A DNA stretch of 64,000 bases from Nocardia lijiangensis NBRC 108240 (GCF_001613045.1 NZ_BDBP01000038.1:24353-88352); one strand, 5' to 3'. Positions 35,539-47,760 are shown, numbered from the stretch's first letter. Numbers and translations are program-made. The notes: generated from the letters alone by a model not told the origin.

Positions 35539-37311
35539 GTGAGCACGGGGGCAAGACGACGCGCGACGCGGCGTGCACTGATGGTTCTCTTGGCGGCCTC
35601 CGCGACGGTGCTCGCCGGATGCACCGCGAACCCGCCCCCGCCCATCGAGAGCACGGACAGCCCGAAGACGACGCCCGCCAAGCCGGGCAAGAACACCGTC
35701 GTGGTGGGGATCGATGACATCGGCATCGGGTTCAACCCGCATCTGCGTTCCGATCAGTCGCCCGCCACCTCCGCGGTGAGCTCGATGGTGCTGCCGAGTC
35801 CGTTCCGTCCGGTGCGCAATCCCACGGTGCCCGGCGTCACCGACTGGGTGCCGGACACCGCGCTGGTGACCTCCGCCGAGGTCACCAGCCAGGAGCCGTT
35901 CACCATCACCTACACGCTGCGCAACCAGGCCAACTGGTCCGACGGAGCGCCGATCGCCGCCGAGGACTTCCGTTTCCTGTGGCAGCAGATGCTGACTCAG
36001 CCCGGTGTCGCGGATTCGGCCGCCTACCGGTTGATCTCGGACGTGAACTCCTCCGGTGGCGGCAAGACGGTCACCGTCGTGCTGACCCAGCCGTATCCCG
36101 CGTGGCGCGAGCTGTTCGCGAATCTGCTTCCCTCGCACCTGATCAAGGATCAGCCGGGCGGTTTCGCCAACGGTCTCGCCGAGGGAATCCCGGTGTCCGG
36201 CGGCAACTTCGCGATCAAGTCGGTGGATCCGGGCCGCGACGAGATCCTGCTGGAGCGCAACGACCGCTACTGGGGCACGCCTGCCGGGCCGGATCAGATT
36301 CTGTTGCGCCGCGGCGGGACTCCCGCGCAGCTGGCCGAATCGCTGCGCACCGGTGACGCGCAGATGGCGCTCGTGCACGGCGGTGTCGCGACCCAGGCGC
36401 AACTGGCCGCGATCCCCTCGGTGCGCACCGCGATCATGCCGCAGTCACGGGAACTCCAGTTCGTCTTGAACGGGCGCATCACCGAACTCGGCGATCCGCG
36501 GGTCCGGCGCGGGGTGCTCGCGCTGCTCGATCCCGCGCTGCTGGCGACTGTCGGCGCGCAGACCGGCGGCTGGGTCGAACCGGTGCGCGCGCAGATCCTG
36601 ACGCCCTCGGATCCCGGCTACGCGCCGACTGCGCCGCCGCGGCCCTCCGCGGAGGAGGCGTTCGCTCTGCTCGCCGAGGCGGGTTTCGCCCGCGCGCCGG
36701 AACCGCCGCTGGTGGCCTCGCCGACCTCGCCCGCGCCGCAGCCGCGGCCGATCGCGAAGAACGGCAAGGTGCTCTCGCTCCGGATCGGTGCGGTCACCGG
36801 TGACGCGACCGCGCTCGCGGTGGCCAATACAGCCGCCGACCAATTGCGCAGCGCCGGTATCGATGCCAGCGTCCGCAGCCTCGCCGCCGACGCGCTGTAC
36901 GGCAAGGAACTGGTCGAGGGCGGCGTGGACGCCATCGTCGGCTGGGAGGTCGCGGGCGCGGATCCGGCCAACGTGCTGGCGTCCCGCTACAGCTGCCTGC
37001 CGCCCGAACCCGGTCCGGGCGACGGCGAGACGCAGGCCGCGGTGGAGGCGGCCCGGCGCGCGCCGAGCAACCTGTCCGGCGTCTGCGATCCGGTGTTGCA
37101 GCCCGCGATCGACGCGGCGCTGCGCGGTATCGACGTTCCCAAGGTTCTCCACGAGGCCGAGCCCGCGCTGTGGGGGCTGGCCACGGTGCTGCCGATCGTG
37201 CAGGACAACCAGGTCGCCGCCGCGGGACCGCGGGTGGACGGCGCGTCACTGAGCGGCGCCATTCAGGTGGGCATCTTCGGCGATGCCGCGATGTGGCGCA
37301 GGATCCCGTGA
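35539..37311 (+). CDS. lpqW: lipoprotein LpqW (ABC-type peptide-binding-protein fold)
   Basis: The product is 590 aa. It has a lipoprotein signal with lipobox LAGC (ATVLAGCTANPPPP). The mature part has the SBP_bac_5 fold (WSDGAPIAAEDFRFLWQQML; YPAWRELFANLLPSHLIKDQ), but no transporter genes are nearby. In mycobacteria LpqW steers PIM4 into PIM6 or LM/LAM synthesis and acts with PimE, which is about 4 kb upstream here. Start: leaderless GTG 35539. Its stop overlaps the mshB start (GTGA). Confidence 0.9.
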   Translation: MSTGARRRATRRALMVLLAASATVLAGCTANPPPPIESTDSPKTTPAKPGKNTVVVGIDDIGIGFNPHLRSDQSPATSAVSSMVLPSPFRPVRNPTVPGVTDWVPDTALVTSAEVTSQEPFTITYTLRNQANWSDGAPIAAEDFRFLWQQMLTQPGVADSAAYRLISDVNSSGGGKTVTVVLTQPYPAWRELFANLLPSHLIKDQPGGFANGLAEGIPVSGGNFAIKSVDPGRDEILLERNDRYWGTPAGPDQILLRRGGTPAQLAESLRTGDAQMALVHGGVATQAQLAAIPSVRTAIMPQSRELQFVLNGRITELGDPRVRRGVLALLDPALLATVGAQTGGWVEPVRAQILTPSDPGYAPTAPPRPSAEEAFALLAEAGFARAPEPPLVASPTSPAPQPRPIAKNGKVLSLRIGAVTGDATALAVANTAADQLRSAGIDASVRSLAADALYGKELVEGGVDAIVGWEVAGADPANVLASRYSCLPPEPGPGDGETQAAVEAARRAPSNLSGVCDPVLQPAIDAALRGIDVPKVLHEAEPALWGLATVLPIVQDNQVAAAGPRVDGASLSGAIQVGIFGDAAMWRRIP

Positions 37312-38198
37312 CAACAGCCGACGGGCCCGGCGGCATCGTGCTGGTGCACGCGCACCCCGACGACGAATCCATCACCACCGGCGGCACTATCGCGCACTAT
37401 CGCCGTCGCGGCGTCCCGGCCACCGTGGTGACCTGCACCCTCGGCGAGGAGGGCGAGGTGATCGGCGAGCGGTGGGCCCAGCTGACCGCGGACCGCGCCG
37501 ACCAGCTCGGCGGCTACCGCATCCTCGAATTGACAACGGCGCTGGCCGCTTTGGACGCCGCGCCGCCGCGCTTCCTGGGCGGGGCGGGGCGCTGGCGGGA
37601 TTCCGGGATGGCGGGCACACCGTCGGCCGAGCACCCCAGGGCGTTCGTGCGCTCCGGCCCCGAGGCGGTGGACGCGCTCGTCGAGATCCTGCTCGAGCTG
37701 CGGCCGCGGGTGGTGATCGGCTACGACCCGCGCGGCGGCTACGGCCACCCCGATCACATCAGGGCCCACGAGATCACCACGGCCGCAGTGCACGAGGCGG
37801 CCGAGCGTGGCTGGGACGTGCCCAAGCTCTACTGGACCGTCACCGACGCCGACATGCTGCGGCTGCACACCGAGGCGCTGGCCCGCCGCACCGTCGACGG
37901 TCTGCCCGGCGCGCTGCCGCGGGGCTGGCGGCTGCCCGCGGCGGGCGAGCTGGCGAGCGTGCCGAGTCACACCGTCACCACCACTGTCGAGGTGTCCGAT
38001 GTGCTCGCCGCCAAGCGGGCCGCGTTGCGTGCGCACGCCACCCAGGTGACGGTCGCGCCCTCCGGCCGGGAGTTCGCGCTCTCCAACGACATCGCCCAGC
38101 CGGTGCTGCCCGAGGAGCACTACGTGCTGGTCCGCGGCGAGCGGGGCCCGGTCGGTCCGGACGGGCGCGAGCACGACCTCTTTGCCGGCCTTGTCTGA
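37308..38198 (+). CDS. mshB: GlcNAc-Ins deacetylase MshB
   Basis: The product is 296 aa from GTG 37308, overlapping the lpqW stop. The zinc site is recognisable: AHPDDE (15-20) and GGYGHPDH. It deacetylates 1-O-(2-acetamido-2-deoxy-glucopyranosyl)-inositol in mycothiol biosynthesis. M. tuberculosis MshB (Rv1170) has similar length. Translation is coupled to lpqW. Confidence 0.95.
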   Translation: MTTADGPGGIVLVHAHPDDESITTGGTIAHYRRRGVPATVVTCTLGEEGEVIGERWAQLTADRADQLGGYRILELTTALAALDAAPPRFLGGAGRWRDSGMAGTPSAEHPRAFVRSGPEAVDALVEILLELRPRVVIGYDPRGGYGHPDHIRAHEITTAAVHEAAERGWDVPKLYWTVTDADMLRLHTEALARRTVDGLPGALPRGWRLPAAGELASVPSHTVTTTVEVSDVLAAKRAALRAHATQVTVAPSGREFALSNDIAQPVLPEEHYVLVRGERGPVGPDGREHDLFAGLV

Positions 38199-38311
38199 AC
38201 TGGTCATCGGTACTGATAGCTGTCGATAGCTGGGTGTCTGCTGCGCCACTGTGCGTGCCATGTAGGGTGCCTTCGTCCACAAGACGATTTACGCGAAGGA
38301 CCCACGTTCAT

Positions 38312-39772
38312 ATGACGACAGTCAGCGACCGTAATCACCTCAGCGTCGAGGACGAGGGCTACCACAAGAGCCTGAAGCCACGCCAGCTGCAGATGATCGC
38401 CATCGGTGGCGCCATTGGTACCGGCTTGTTCCTCGGCGCGGGCGGCCGACTGGCCAATGCGGGGCCCGGCCTGTTCCTGGTCTACGCGGTCTGCGGTTTC
38501 TTCGCATTCCTGATCCTGCGCGCGCTCGGGGAACTGGTGCTGCACCGGCCGTCTTCCGGGTCCTTCGTCTCCTACGCGCGCGAATTCTTCGGGGAGAAGG
38601 CGGCATTCGTCGCCGGGTGGATGTACTTCCTGAACTGGTCGATGACCGGCATCGCCGACACCACCGCGATCGCGCAGTACTTCCACTACTGGTCCGGGTT
38701 CACCGATGTTCCCCAGTGGTTGCTGGCGTTGATCGCGCTGGTTCTCGTGCTGTCGATCAACCTGGTCTCGGTGAAGTGGTTCGGCGAGATGGAGTTCTGG
38801 GCCGCGCTGGTGAAGGTGTTCGCGCTGAGCGCCTTTCTCATTGTCGGCACGATCTTCCTGCTCGGGCGGTTCACCGTGCAGGGCGCGCCGACCGGGCCCG
38901 AGGTGGTCGTCGAGCACGGCGGACTCTTCCCGACCGGACTGCTGCCGCTGGTGGTCGTGGTGTCGGGTGTCGTCTTCGCATACGCCGCAGTCGAACTCGT
39001 CGGCACCGCGGCGGGGGAGACCGAGGACCCGGCGAAGATCATGCCGCGCGCCATCAACTCGGTGATCGTTCGCATCGCGATCTTCTACGTCGGCTCGCTG
39101 GTGCTGCTCGGCCTGCTGCTGCCCTACACCGCGTACACGGCCAAGGAGAGTCCGTTCGTCACCTTCTTCACCGTGCTCGGCGTGCCCGGCATCGGCAGCG
39201 TGATGAACATCGTGGTGCTCACCGCTGCCTTCTCCAGCCTCAACGCGGGCCTGTACTCGACCGGCCGGATTCTGCGTTCGATGTCGATGAACGGCAGCGC
39301 GCCCAAGTTCACCGGCGTAATGGGTCGTAACGGCGTGCCCTACGGCGGCATCCTGCTCACCGGCCTGATCGCTCTGTTCGGCATCGCGCTCAACGGCATC
39401 GTGCCCGACTCGGCGTTCGAGATCGTGCTGAACATGGCTTCGCTCGGCATCATCGCGTCCTGGGCGACGATCGTGCTGTGCCAGTTGCAGTTGTGGCGCT
39501 GGTCCGAGCAGGGCCGGGTGACCCGGCCCGCGTTCCGGATGTTCGGCGCGCCGTGGACAGGGATAATCACGCTGGTCTTCCTGTTCTTCGTCGTCGCGCT
39601 CACGGGCTTCGACTATCCGGTCGGCACCTGGACCGTGGCGACCATCGCGCTGATCGTCCCGGCGCTGATGGTCGGGTGGTTCGCCGCGCGCAAACGGGTG
39701 CTCGCCATCGCCGCGGAGCGTCGCGGCTATACGGGCGAGTTCCCGGTGGTCGCGAACATCCCGGTCGATTGA
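38312..39772 (+). CDS. amino acid permease (APC family, AnsP/CycA-like)
   Basis: The product is 486 aa from ATG 38312; GAAGGA is 13 nt upstream. It has 12 predicted helices. The APC signature in helix 1 is IAIGGAIGTGLFLGAG, and the LVSVKWFGEMEFWAALVKV region is typical of the amino-acid transporter family. The best guess is asparagine, serine/alanine/glycine or GABA uptake. Not present in the M. tuberculosis mshB locus, so it is probably an insertion between mshB and the Rv1171-like gene. Confidence 0.88.
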   Translation: MTTVSDRNHLSVEDEGYHKSLKPRQLQMIAIGGAIGTGLFLGAGGRLANAGPGLFLVYAVCGFFAFLILRALGELVLHRPSSGSFVSYAREFFGEKAAFVAGWMYFLNWSMTGIADTTAIAQYFHYWSGFTDVPQWLLALIALVLVLSINLVSVKWFGEMEFWAALVKVFALSAFLIVGTIFLLGRFTVQGAPTGPEVVVEHGGLFPTGLLPLVVVVSGVVFAYAAVELVGTAAGETEDPAKIMPRAINSVIVRIAIFYVGSLVLLGLLLPYTAYTAKESPFVTFFTVLGVPGIGSVMNIVVLTAAFSSLNAGLYSTGRILRSMSMNGSAPKFTGVMGRNGVPYGGILLTGLIALFGIALNGIVPDSAFEIVLNMASLGIIASWATIVLCQLQLWRWSEQGRVTRPAFRMFGAPWTGIITLVFLFFVVALTGFDYPVGTWTVATIALIVPALMVGWFAARKRVLAIAAERRGYTGEFPVVANIPVD

Positions 39773-39794
39773 TCCGGGTCGCGGCGACGGGGCA

Positions 39795-39800
39795 TAGACT
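39795..39800 (+). promoter_or_regulatory. -10 box for leaderless small gene
   Basis: TAGACT, 7 nt before GTG 39808: the same geometry as upstream of lpqW. Confidence 0.5.
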
Positions 39801-39807
39801 CCTGGGC

Positions 39808-39966
39808 GTGTACAACTGGGATCTCCAGAACGCCATCTCGGCCTTCGTGGACAGCTTGCGCCCCGGTGCGCAGCACCAGCACGAGCTGTACATGTCGGTG
39901 CTGTACGCCTTCGTCGACATGCAGAGTCACCTGCTGACTCTCCTCGGCTACCCGCCGGTGCCGTGA
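39808..39966 (+). CDS. 52-aa small protein coupled to Rv1171-like gene
   Basis: GTG 39808 opens VYNWDLQNAISAFVDSLRPG and ends LLTLLGYPPVP. It is helical, with Asp, His and Gln-rich patches (GAQHQHELYMS). Evidence that it is real: a leaderless -10 at perfect spacing, a TGA that overlaps the GTG of the next gene, and coding-like codon use. Family unknown. Confidence 0.6.
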   Translation: MYNWDLQNAISAFVDSLRPGAQHQHELYMSVLYAFVDMQSHLLTLLGYPPVP

Positions 39967-40445
39967 CGGCGCTCGACAAGCGCGCGGACGCGCCCCATAC
40001 CGATGATCGAGGGTGGATCGCCGAGCCCCTACGGCTGGCGCTGATGGCCGTCCTTGTCCTGAGCGGGTTGTTCACCCTCGTCTTCGAGGTCCTCTATCTG
40101 CCCGTGTACCTGGGCACTTCGCATCTCCCGCCCGCCAAGGAGACCACGTTGGTGGCCGCGCCGCTCGCGGCCGCCTCCACCTCCGGCGCGTTCGCCTTCC
40201 CGGCGACGGCTCTGCTCGCGGCCGGTGTGAACGTCGTCCTGATCGCGGCCATGCGCACCTTGACCGACAGCACCCGCGTCGCCCTGCTCCCGGTCATCGC
40301 GTGGACCTTCGGTTTCCTCGCGTGCACCGTCGCCGGGCCCGGCGGCGACCTCGTGCTGCTCAGCGACTGGCCCACCCTCTTCCTGCTCCTCTGCGGGCTG
40401 GTCCCACCGCTGGCCTACGTCTACCTCCGGCCCGCCCACCACTGA
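39963..40445 (+). CDS. membrane protein, Rv1171-like
   Basis: The product is 160 aa from GTG 39963, coupled to the 52-aa ORF. It has four hydrophobic helices (about 25-49, 67-96, 104-124, 131-152) with short loops. By position after mshB and before fbiC it corresponds to M. tuberculosis Rv1171. Function unknown. Confidence 0.8.
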   Translation: MTALDKRADAPHTDDRGWIAEPLRLALMAVLVLSGLFTLVFEVLYLPVYLGTSHLPPAKETTLVAAPLAAASTSGAFAFPATALLAAGVNVVLIAAMRTLTDSTRVALLPVIAWTFGFLACTVAGPGGDLVLLSDWPTLFLLLCGLVPPLAYVYLRPAHH

Positions 40446-40488
40446 CTCGGCGGCCCGCGCATGCCTCGTCGGCGTCACGAGGATTGAC

Positions 40489-40685
40489 TTCGCAGACTCT
40501 TCGTACGCCTCGCAGAGGCTACAAGCGCTGCGAGGAATGCAATGCCTCTGCGAGGACGGGTCGACATCCGGTGGACAGCTGGCCGCAACCCTGCGGCCGA
40601 TAGCCGAGCGGTCTGAGTTCGCAGGCCGTTTGCACGCTTCGCAGGGGCAGCAAGGGCTGCGTAGGGTGCAGTGGCTCTGCGAGGG
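40489..40685. repeat. two 68-bp direct repeats (about 75% identical)
   Basis: Copies at 40489-40556 and 40618-40685 have the same length. They share TTCGCAG at the start and CTCTGCGAGG at the end, and align without gaps. They lie in the 253-bp gap between convergent genes (stops 40445 and 40699), possibly acting as terminators or as remnants of a mobile repeat family. Confidence 0.5.
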
Positions 40686-40698
40686 CGCCAGGCGGCCG

Positions 40699-42537
40699 TC
40701 AGTCGACGCGGACGGGGAGAGTGGCGATGACGGCGTCGGTGCGGGCGCGGAGTGCGGCCGCCAGGACGGGGCCGCGGGGGTTGTGCAGGGGGCGGTGCCA
40801 CCAGTGGCGGGCTTCGACGTGGGCCAGCAGGACGGTGACGTCGCGGTTGGCGGCGGATTGTTTGCGGACGTAGCCGACGAGGGTGGTGATCAGGCTGCGG
40901 TGCGGGCACGGCAGGACGGTGAGCGGGACGCCGGGGTCCCATTCCTTCCAGCGGGCGCTGAGGCGTTTGGTGGTGGCGGGGTCGATGTCGGCGGCGACGG
41001 CGACGATCTCGCCACGCATGCGCAGGGCCGCGGCGAGCGCGCGGGCGGTCGCCTCGCTCACGACGACCACCGGGACGATGATGAGAGCCCTTGTCTCGGG
41101 CGTGATCTCGGGGCGCGGCGGGATCTCGCCGAGGCGCAGTTCCCCGGCCACCGTCCGGTAGTAGTTCTCGGTCCTGGCGAACAAGGTGATCAGCAACGGG
41201 ATGATGATCAGCAGCAGCCACGCGCCTTCGGTGAACTTCTCGGCCAGCAACACCACCGCGGCCACGGCGGTCAAGCCCGCGCCGAACCCGTTGAGCGCCG
41301 CGCGTTGCGCCCACCCCGGACCGCGTCGCCGTTTCCAGTGCCTGACGAGTCCCCACTGGCTGATGGTGAAGCCGATGAAGACGCCGATCGCGTACAGCGG
41401 AAGCAGCCGGTGCGTGTCGGCGTCGACCACCATCAGAATCGCGCCCGCGGTCACGGCCAGCGCGGTGACGCCGTAGCGGAAGACCGGCCGCTCGGAGCGC
41501 AGCGCGAACAGCGAGGGCATCCGGCGATCCTTCGCTAGCAGCGCGAGCAACACCGGCAATCCGCCGAAGCTCGTGTTGGCCGCGAGCCCGAGCGCCACCG
41601 CGACGACCACGTTCACCACATAGAACGGCCACCCCGTGCCGAACGCGCTCGCGGCGAGCTGAGCCAGGATCGTCACGCCTTCGCGCGGCACCACGTGGTG
41701 TAACCGGATGAGCAGCGCCAGACCCAGCAGCATGGTGCACAGCAGCACGCCGAGCGCGACCTCGGTGTGCTGGGCGCGCCGGACGGCGGGCGCGCGGAAC
41801 GACGGCACCGCGTTCGCGATCGCCTCCACGCCGGTCAGCGCCGCGCAGCCCGCGGCGAAAGCCTTGAGCAGCATCCACACTCCGAGCGCTTCGAGCGGAA
41901 CCAGCGGCCCGGGATCGTCACCGACGACGGCCACCGGCTCCGGCCGCAACAGACCGACCGCGACGACGCCGAGGACGCAGCCGACGAACAGCAACATCGG
42001 CCCCATCATCACCCTGGCGGACTCGGCCACACCGATCAGATTCACCACGGCGATGAGGGTGAGCGCCGTGAGCGCGACGGCTTCCTCCTGGTCGCGCAAC
42101 GCGGGAAACGCACTGGCCAGGCTCGCCGCGCCCGCCGAAAGGCTGACCGCGACCGTCAGCACGTAGTCGACCACCAGGCTCGCCGCGGCCAGCAGGGCCG
42201 CGCCCCGGCCGAGATCCTTCTTCGCCACCGCGTACGACCCGCCGCCGTCCGGGTGCGCCGCGATCACCTGCCGGTAGGAGAGGACGAGCACCAGCAACAG
42301 CGCCGCGATCGCCAGCGCCACCGGGAACGTCCACTGCACGGCCGCCGCGCCCGCCACGACGAGCACCAGCACGATGGCCTCCGGCCCGTAGGCGACGCTG
42401 GACAGCGCGTCCAGCGACAGCGCCGCGAGCCCCCCGAACGCGGTGAGCCGGTACGCGTCGCCGCGCTGCATCCGGCGCACGCGCCGATCGGCGATCCGGG
42501 ACTCGTCGCGCGCTCCGGTCTCGACCACACCCCACAT
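40699..42537 (-). CDS. APC superfamily permease with cytoplasmic C-terminal domain
   Basis: The product is 612 aa from ATG 42537. It has 12 helices, beginning after GGLAALSLDALSSVAYGPEA, with HPDGGGSYAVAKKDLG typical of the KimA/YdaO-type potassium transporters. The C-terminal domain of about 150 aa (RALIIVPVVVVSEATARALA, then an alpha/beta region) also fits that group. Probable potassium or amino-acid importer. It ends 14 bp after the repeat pair. Confidence 0.85.
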   Translation of the reverse strand: MWGVVETGARDESRIADRRVRRMQRGDAYRLTAFGGLAALSLDALSSVAYGPEAIVLVLVVAGAAAVQWTFPVALAIAALLLVLVLSYRQVIAAHPDGGGSYAVAKKDLGRGAALLAAASLVVDYVLTVAVSLSAGAASLASAFPALRDQEEAVALTALTLIAVVNLIGVAESARVMMGPMLLFVGCVLGVVAVGLLRPEPVAVVGDDPGPLVPLEALGVWMLLKAFAAGCAALTGVEAIANAVPSFRAPAVRRAQHTEVALGVLLCTMLLGLALLIRLHHVVPREGVTILAQLAASAFGTGWPFYVVNVVVAVALGLAANTSFGGLPVLLALLAKDRRMPSLFALRSERPVFRYGVTALAVTAGAILMVVDADTHRLLPLYAIGVFIGFTISQWGLVRHWKRRRGPGWAQRAALNGFGAGLTAVAAVVLLAEKFTEGAWLLLIIIPLLITLFARTENYYRTVAGELRLGEIPPRPEITPETRALIIVPVVVVSEATARALAAALRMRGEIVAVAADIDPATTKRLSARWKEWDPGVPLTVLPCPHRSLITTLVGYVRKQSAANRDVTVLLAHVEARHWWHRPLHNPRGPVLAAALRARTDAVIATLPVRVD

Positions 42538-42659
42538 TCAACGCCGCACCGCCGCGACCGGCCCCGAACGACACGTCGACGCAGCTTCCACAGACCTTTC
42601 GAACGTTCTACACAGACGGTGGCGCTGTGCCGCGTATGCGGCGTGTGTGAGGGGCGAGG

Positions 42660-44195
42660 TCAGCGGTTGCCGAGGGCGCCGGGGGTGACGGCTTCGATGA
42701 GGGGCCAGGCTTGGGGGAGCGGGATGTCGTGGATGCGGTAGTGCTTTTTGCCCGCGGCGGTGGCGGCGATGACGGTGGCGACGCCGGCGCGGCGTTGCCA
42801 GAAGGATTGGCGGACGGTCCAGCCGATGACGCCGGGGGCTTCGAGGCAATCGCGGTCGCGGTCGAGGGAGCCGGAGCGCGTGATGAGCCAGGCGGGGGCG
42901 GTGGCGGTGCGGGGGAGGACCGTGTGGCCGAGGCCTCGGTAACGGTCTTCGGCCAGGGCGATCGCGATGACCGCGGTGATGCCGGGCAACAACCACCACC
43001 AGGGCGGAATGGGGCCTTCGAGGGAGAAGGCGAGCACCAGGAAGGCGAGGAAGACGACGGGGAGCAGCGCACGGAAGTAGCGGCGGCGGCGCGCGACGGG
43101 ACCGTGGCGGGTGAGCTGGGCGGACATCTGCGCCAGGGGAGCGAGTTCGTTCCGTCCCGCACTCTGATCCAGCAGCTCCGCCAGCGTGCGTTCGACCGCG
43201 GCGCGCGGGGCTTGCGGCAGGATCTTCTGTCGCGGATTCTCGCCGACCATGATGGCCTCGAGTTCGGCGGCGCCCGAAAGGCGAAGCAGCAGTGGCTCGT
43301 TGACGGTGGCGCCGCGGAAACGGGCCAGATCGAGGGTGATCTGCCTGGTGGTGAACAGGCCGTGGCGCAGGTGCAGGGTGCGGCCGTCGTGCAGGACCTG
43401 GAGGCCGAAATACGTGGCAAGGTAGCGCGTGCAGGCCGCGAGGCTGACCAGGAGCACGATCGCGGCGATCAGGCCGAGCGTCACGAGCACGATGGCGGTC
43501 GCGGCGCGTTCCCCGATGTCGTGCGCGGCGTCGGACTCGAACAAACGCTCGCCGAGCCCGTACTGGAAGGCCAAGCCGACCACCGGCGCGATCACGGCGA
43601 ATCCGGTGAGCGAGAGCGGCGCGTACCGCACCCACTGCGGCCGCCAGTGCCCGATCTCCCGTGCCGTCGATCGTGCGCTCGCCGCCTCGTCCTCGGCGAT
43701 GCCGTCGGCCGGAACCTCCGGCCCGGCGGCGGGTCGCGCCGTGTGCGCGAGCAACTCCGCGCGCAACGCGGGCACCACCCGCGCGTCGAGCGCGTCGAGC
43801 TTGAACTTCTCGCCGGTGTCGGCCTGCTGTCCGGTGCCGATGACCACCACCGCGAGCCCCAGCGCCCGGTGCAGCAGGTCGGATTCGATGTCCACGGATC
43901 TGATCCGGCTGCGCGGCACCGAGAGTTCTCTGCGCTGCAGCAATCCGGTGCGGAGCTCGACGTGGGTCGGTCCGACCCGATAGGTCGTGGTGAACCAGCG
44001 GGTGAGCGCGAACCCGACGATCAACACCAGCGGAATGATGCTCCACACGGGATTGCCGCTGCTGGTGCCGAGGATGACGGAACCGATCAGCACCGGGATG
44101 AACCTGATCACCTCGGTGACGGGGTGCACCAACAGCATTCGCTGGTCGAGGCGCGCCCACGGCGGTCCGGTGCCGGCGTCGAGCGGTTCGGTCAT
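42660..44195 (-). CDS. PH-domain membrane protein (YdbT-like)
   Basis: The product is 511 aa from ATG 44195, which overlaps the upstream gene stop by 4 bp (ATGA). It has repeated hydrophobic hairpins (about 33-55, 200-250, 380-420) alternating with bacterial PH (bPH2) domains, each beginning with a YRVGPTHVELRTGLLQRREL-like strand pattern. Such proteins work in pairs with a small YdbS-like subunit. Role proposed in membrane stress; not proven here. Confidence 0.85.
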   Translation of the reverse strand: MTEPLDAGTGPPWARLDQRMLLVHPVTEVIRFIPVLIGSVILGTSSGNPVWSIIPLVLIVGFALTRWFTTTYRVGPTHVELRTGLLQRRELSVPRSRIRSVDIESDLLHRALGLAVVVIGTGQQADTGEKFKLDALDARVVPALRAELLAHTARPAAGPEVPADGIAEDEAASARSTAREIGHWRPQWVRYAPLSLTGFAVIAPVVGLAFQYGLGERLFESDAAHDIGERAATAIVLVTLGLIAAIVLLVSLAACTRYLATYFGLQVLHDGRTLHLRHGLFTTRQITLDLARFRGATVNEPLLLRLSGAAELEAIMVGENPRQKILPQAPRAAVERTLAELLDQSAGRNELAPLAQMSAQLTRHGPVARRRRYFRALLPVVFLAFLVLAFSLEGPIPPWWWLLPGITAVIAIALAEDRYRGLGHTVLPRTATAPAWLITRSGSLDRDRDCLEAPGVIGWTVRQSFWQRRAGVATVIAATAAGKKHYRIHDIPLPQAWPLIEAVTPGALGNR

Positions 44196-44698
44196 GTCGC
44201 GTCCCCGCGATGACGGGCGGCGATGTCGGTCAGCCGCGTGACGGTCGCCTCGGCGACCGGCAGGTCGAGCGCGGTGATCTGCACCGCGCCCGCCGACGAG
44301 GCGGTCGTGACCGTCACCGTGGCCAGGCCGAGCAGCCGTTCCAGCGGACCGCGTTCGGTGTCCACCGTCTGCACCCGCGAGATCGGCGCGACCCGGCTCT
44401 CCTGGGTCAGCCAGCCGACCCTGGTGTACACGGCCTCGTCGGTGACCTCCCACCGGTGCACGGCGTAGCGCCAGCACGGCACGACGGCGATGCTGAACAC
44501 CGCCCAGACCAGCCCGATCACCAGCGCGGTCAGCTGCCAGCCGCGGCGTTGTGAGTCCACCGCGGCCCACACGAGCAGCGCGAGCAACGGCAGCGCCCAT
44601 GCCAGCCCCGCCTGCACCGCCCACAGCAGTTTCGCTTTCGGGCTTGGGCGCCAGGCCGGATCGGCCATGATCGTGCGCGGCTGCGACATGCCTGTCAT
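44192..44698 (-). CDS. PH-domain membrane protein (YdbS-like)
   Basis: The product is 168 aa from ATG 44698 (ATGs at 44689 and 44668 are alternatives). Two helices (about 24-45 and 54-77) are followed by one bPH2 domain (HRWEVTDEAVYTRVGWLTQE, then ISRVQTVDTERGPLERLLGL). It is coupled to the YdbT-like gene by a 4-bp overlap. Confidence 0.88.
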   Translation of the reverse strand: MTGMSQPRTIMADPAWRPSPKAKLLWAVQAGLAWALPLLALLVWAAVDSQRRGWQLTALVIGLVWAVFSIAVVPCWRYAVHRWEVTDEAVYTRVGWLTQESRVAPISRVQTVDTERGPLERLLGLATVTVTTASSAGAVQITALDLPVAEATVTRLTDIAARHRGDAT

Positions 44699-44790
44699 GG
44701 TTGCACGAACGTTCGCCGCCCCGCGCCGCCAAAGGTGGAATAACCGTGGTGCGTGATGAGGTTGTGAACGCTCACGACGGTTCCCGCGCG

Positions 44791-44819
44791 GCTCACCGTC
44801 GCCGTGAGCTGGTTACGCT
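44791..44819 (+). promoter_or_regulatory. possible promoter/operator of fbiC
   Basis: GCTCAC-N7-GTGAGC (44791-44809) forms a short dyad just before TACGCT (44814-44819), a plausible -10. The start site would be about 37 nt before the fbiC ATG. Confidence 0.3.
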
Positions 44820-44862
44820 CACACACAAGCACTGGAGGGAGACAGTCCAGGATGGGTAGCGC

Positions 44863-47463
<2,601 letters not shown>

Positions 47464-47760
47464 CGGTCGGCGTCGGATCCGTTCCCGCTGGAACTGCGAT
47501 GGGCGGACCTGGAGATTGCGCCGCCTTCGTAGTTCGGGGGCCGGAGCGGCGCAAGGCCGGTGCGGCGGCGAATACGACGGTGAGGGACTAGGATCGGCTT
47601 CTGGCCGTCGGCGGGTAAGTGAGCCCCGGCATACCGGCCGCGAGCGGGGGCGGAGCCGGTGAAGTTAGGGCAGGCTGACCAGTAGTAACGTGGGGTGGTC
47701 GGGATAGGGTTTCGCGTGGCGGACCATCCCCGCAGGCGAGGACAGACTAGGAGAGCGGCA
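47464..47760. other. leader region of ferredoxin-dapC operon
   Basis: No convincing gene in 297 bp. TAGGGT at 47705-47710 is a good -10 candidate; transcription would begin near 47717, giving a 44-nt leader with AGGAGAG before GTG 47761. Confidence 0.45.

Noticed and set aside
44706..44715. CGAACGTTCG resembling an SOS (LexA) box upstream of the PH-domain genes
   Set aside because: Mycobacterial-type LexA boxes have GAAC-N4-GTTC; the 4-bp spacer is missing here.
47716..47760. Longer ferredoxin start at GTG 47716, 5 nt after a TAGGGT box
   Set aside because: Would add 15 basic residues absent in homologues; GTG 47761 has a good Shine-Dalgarno, so the box more likely serves transcription only.
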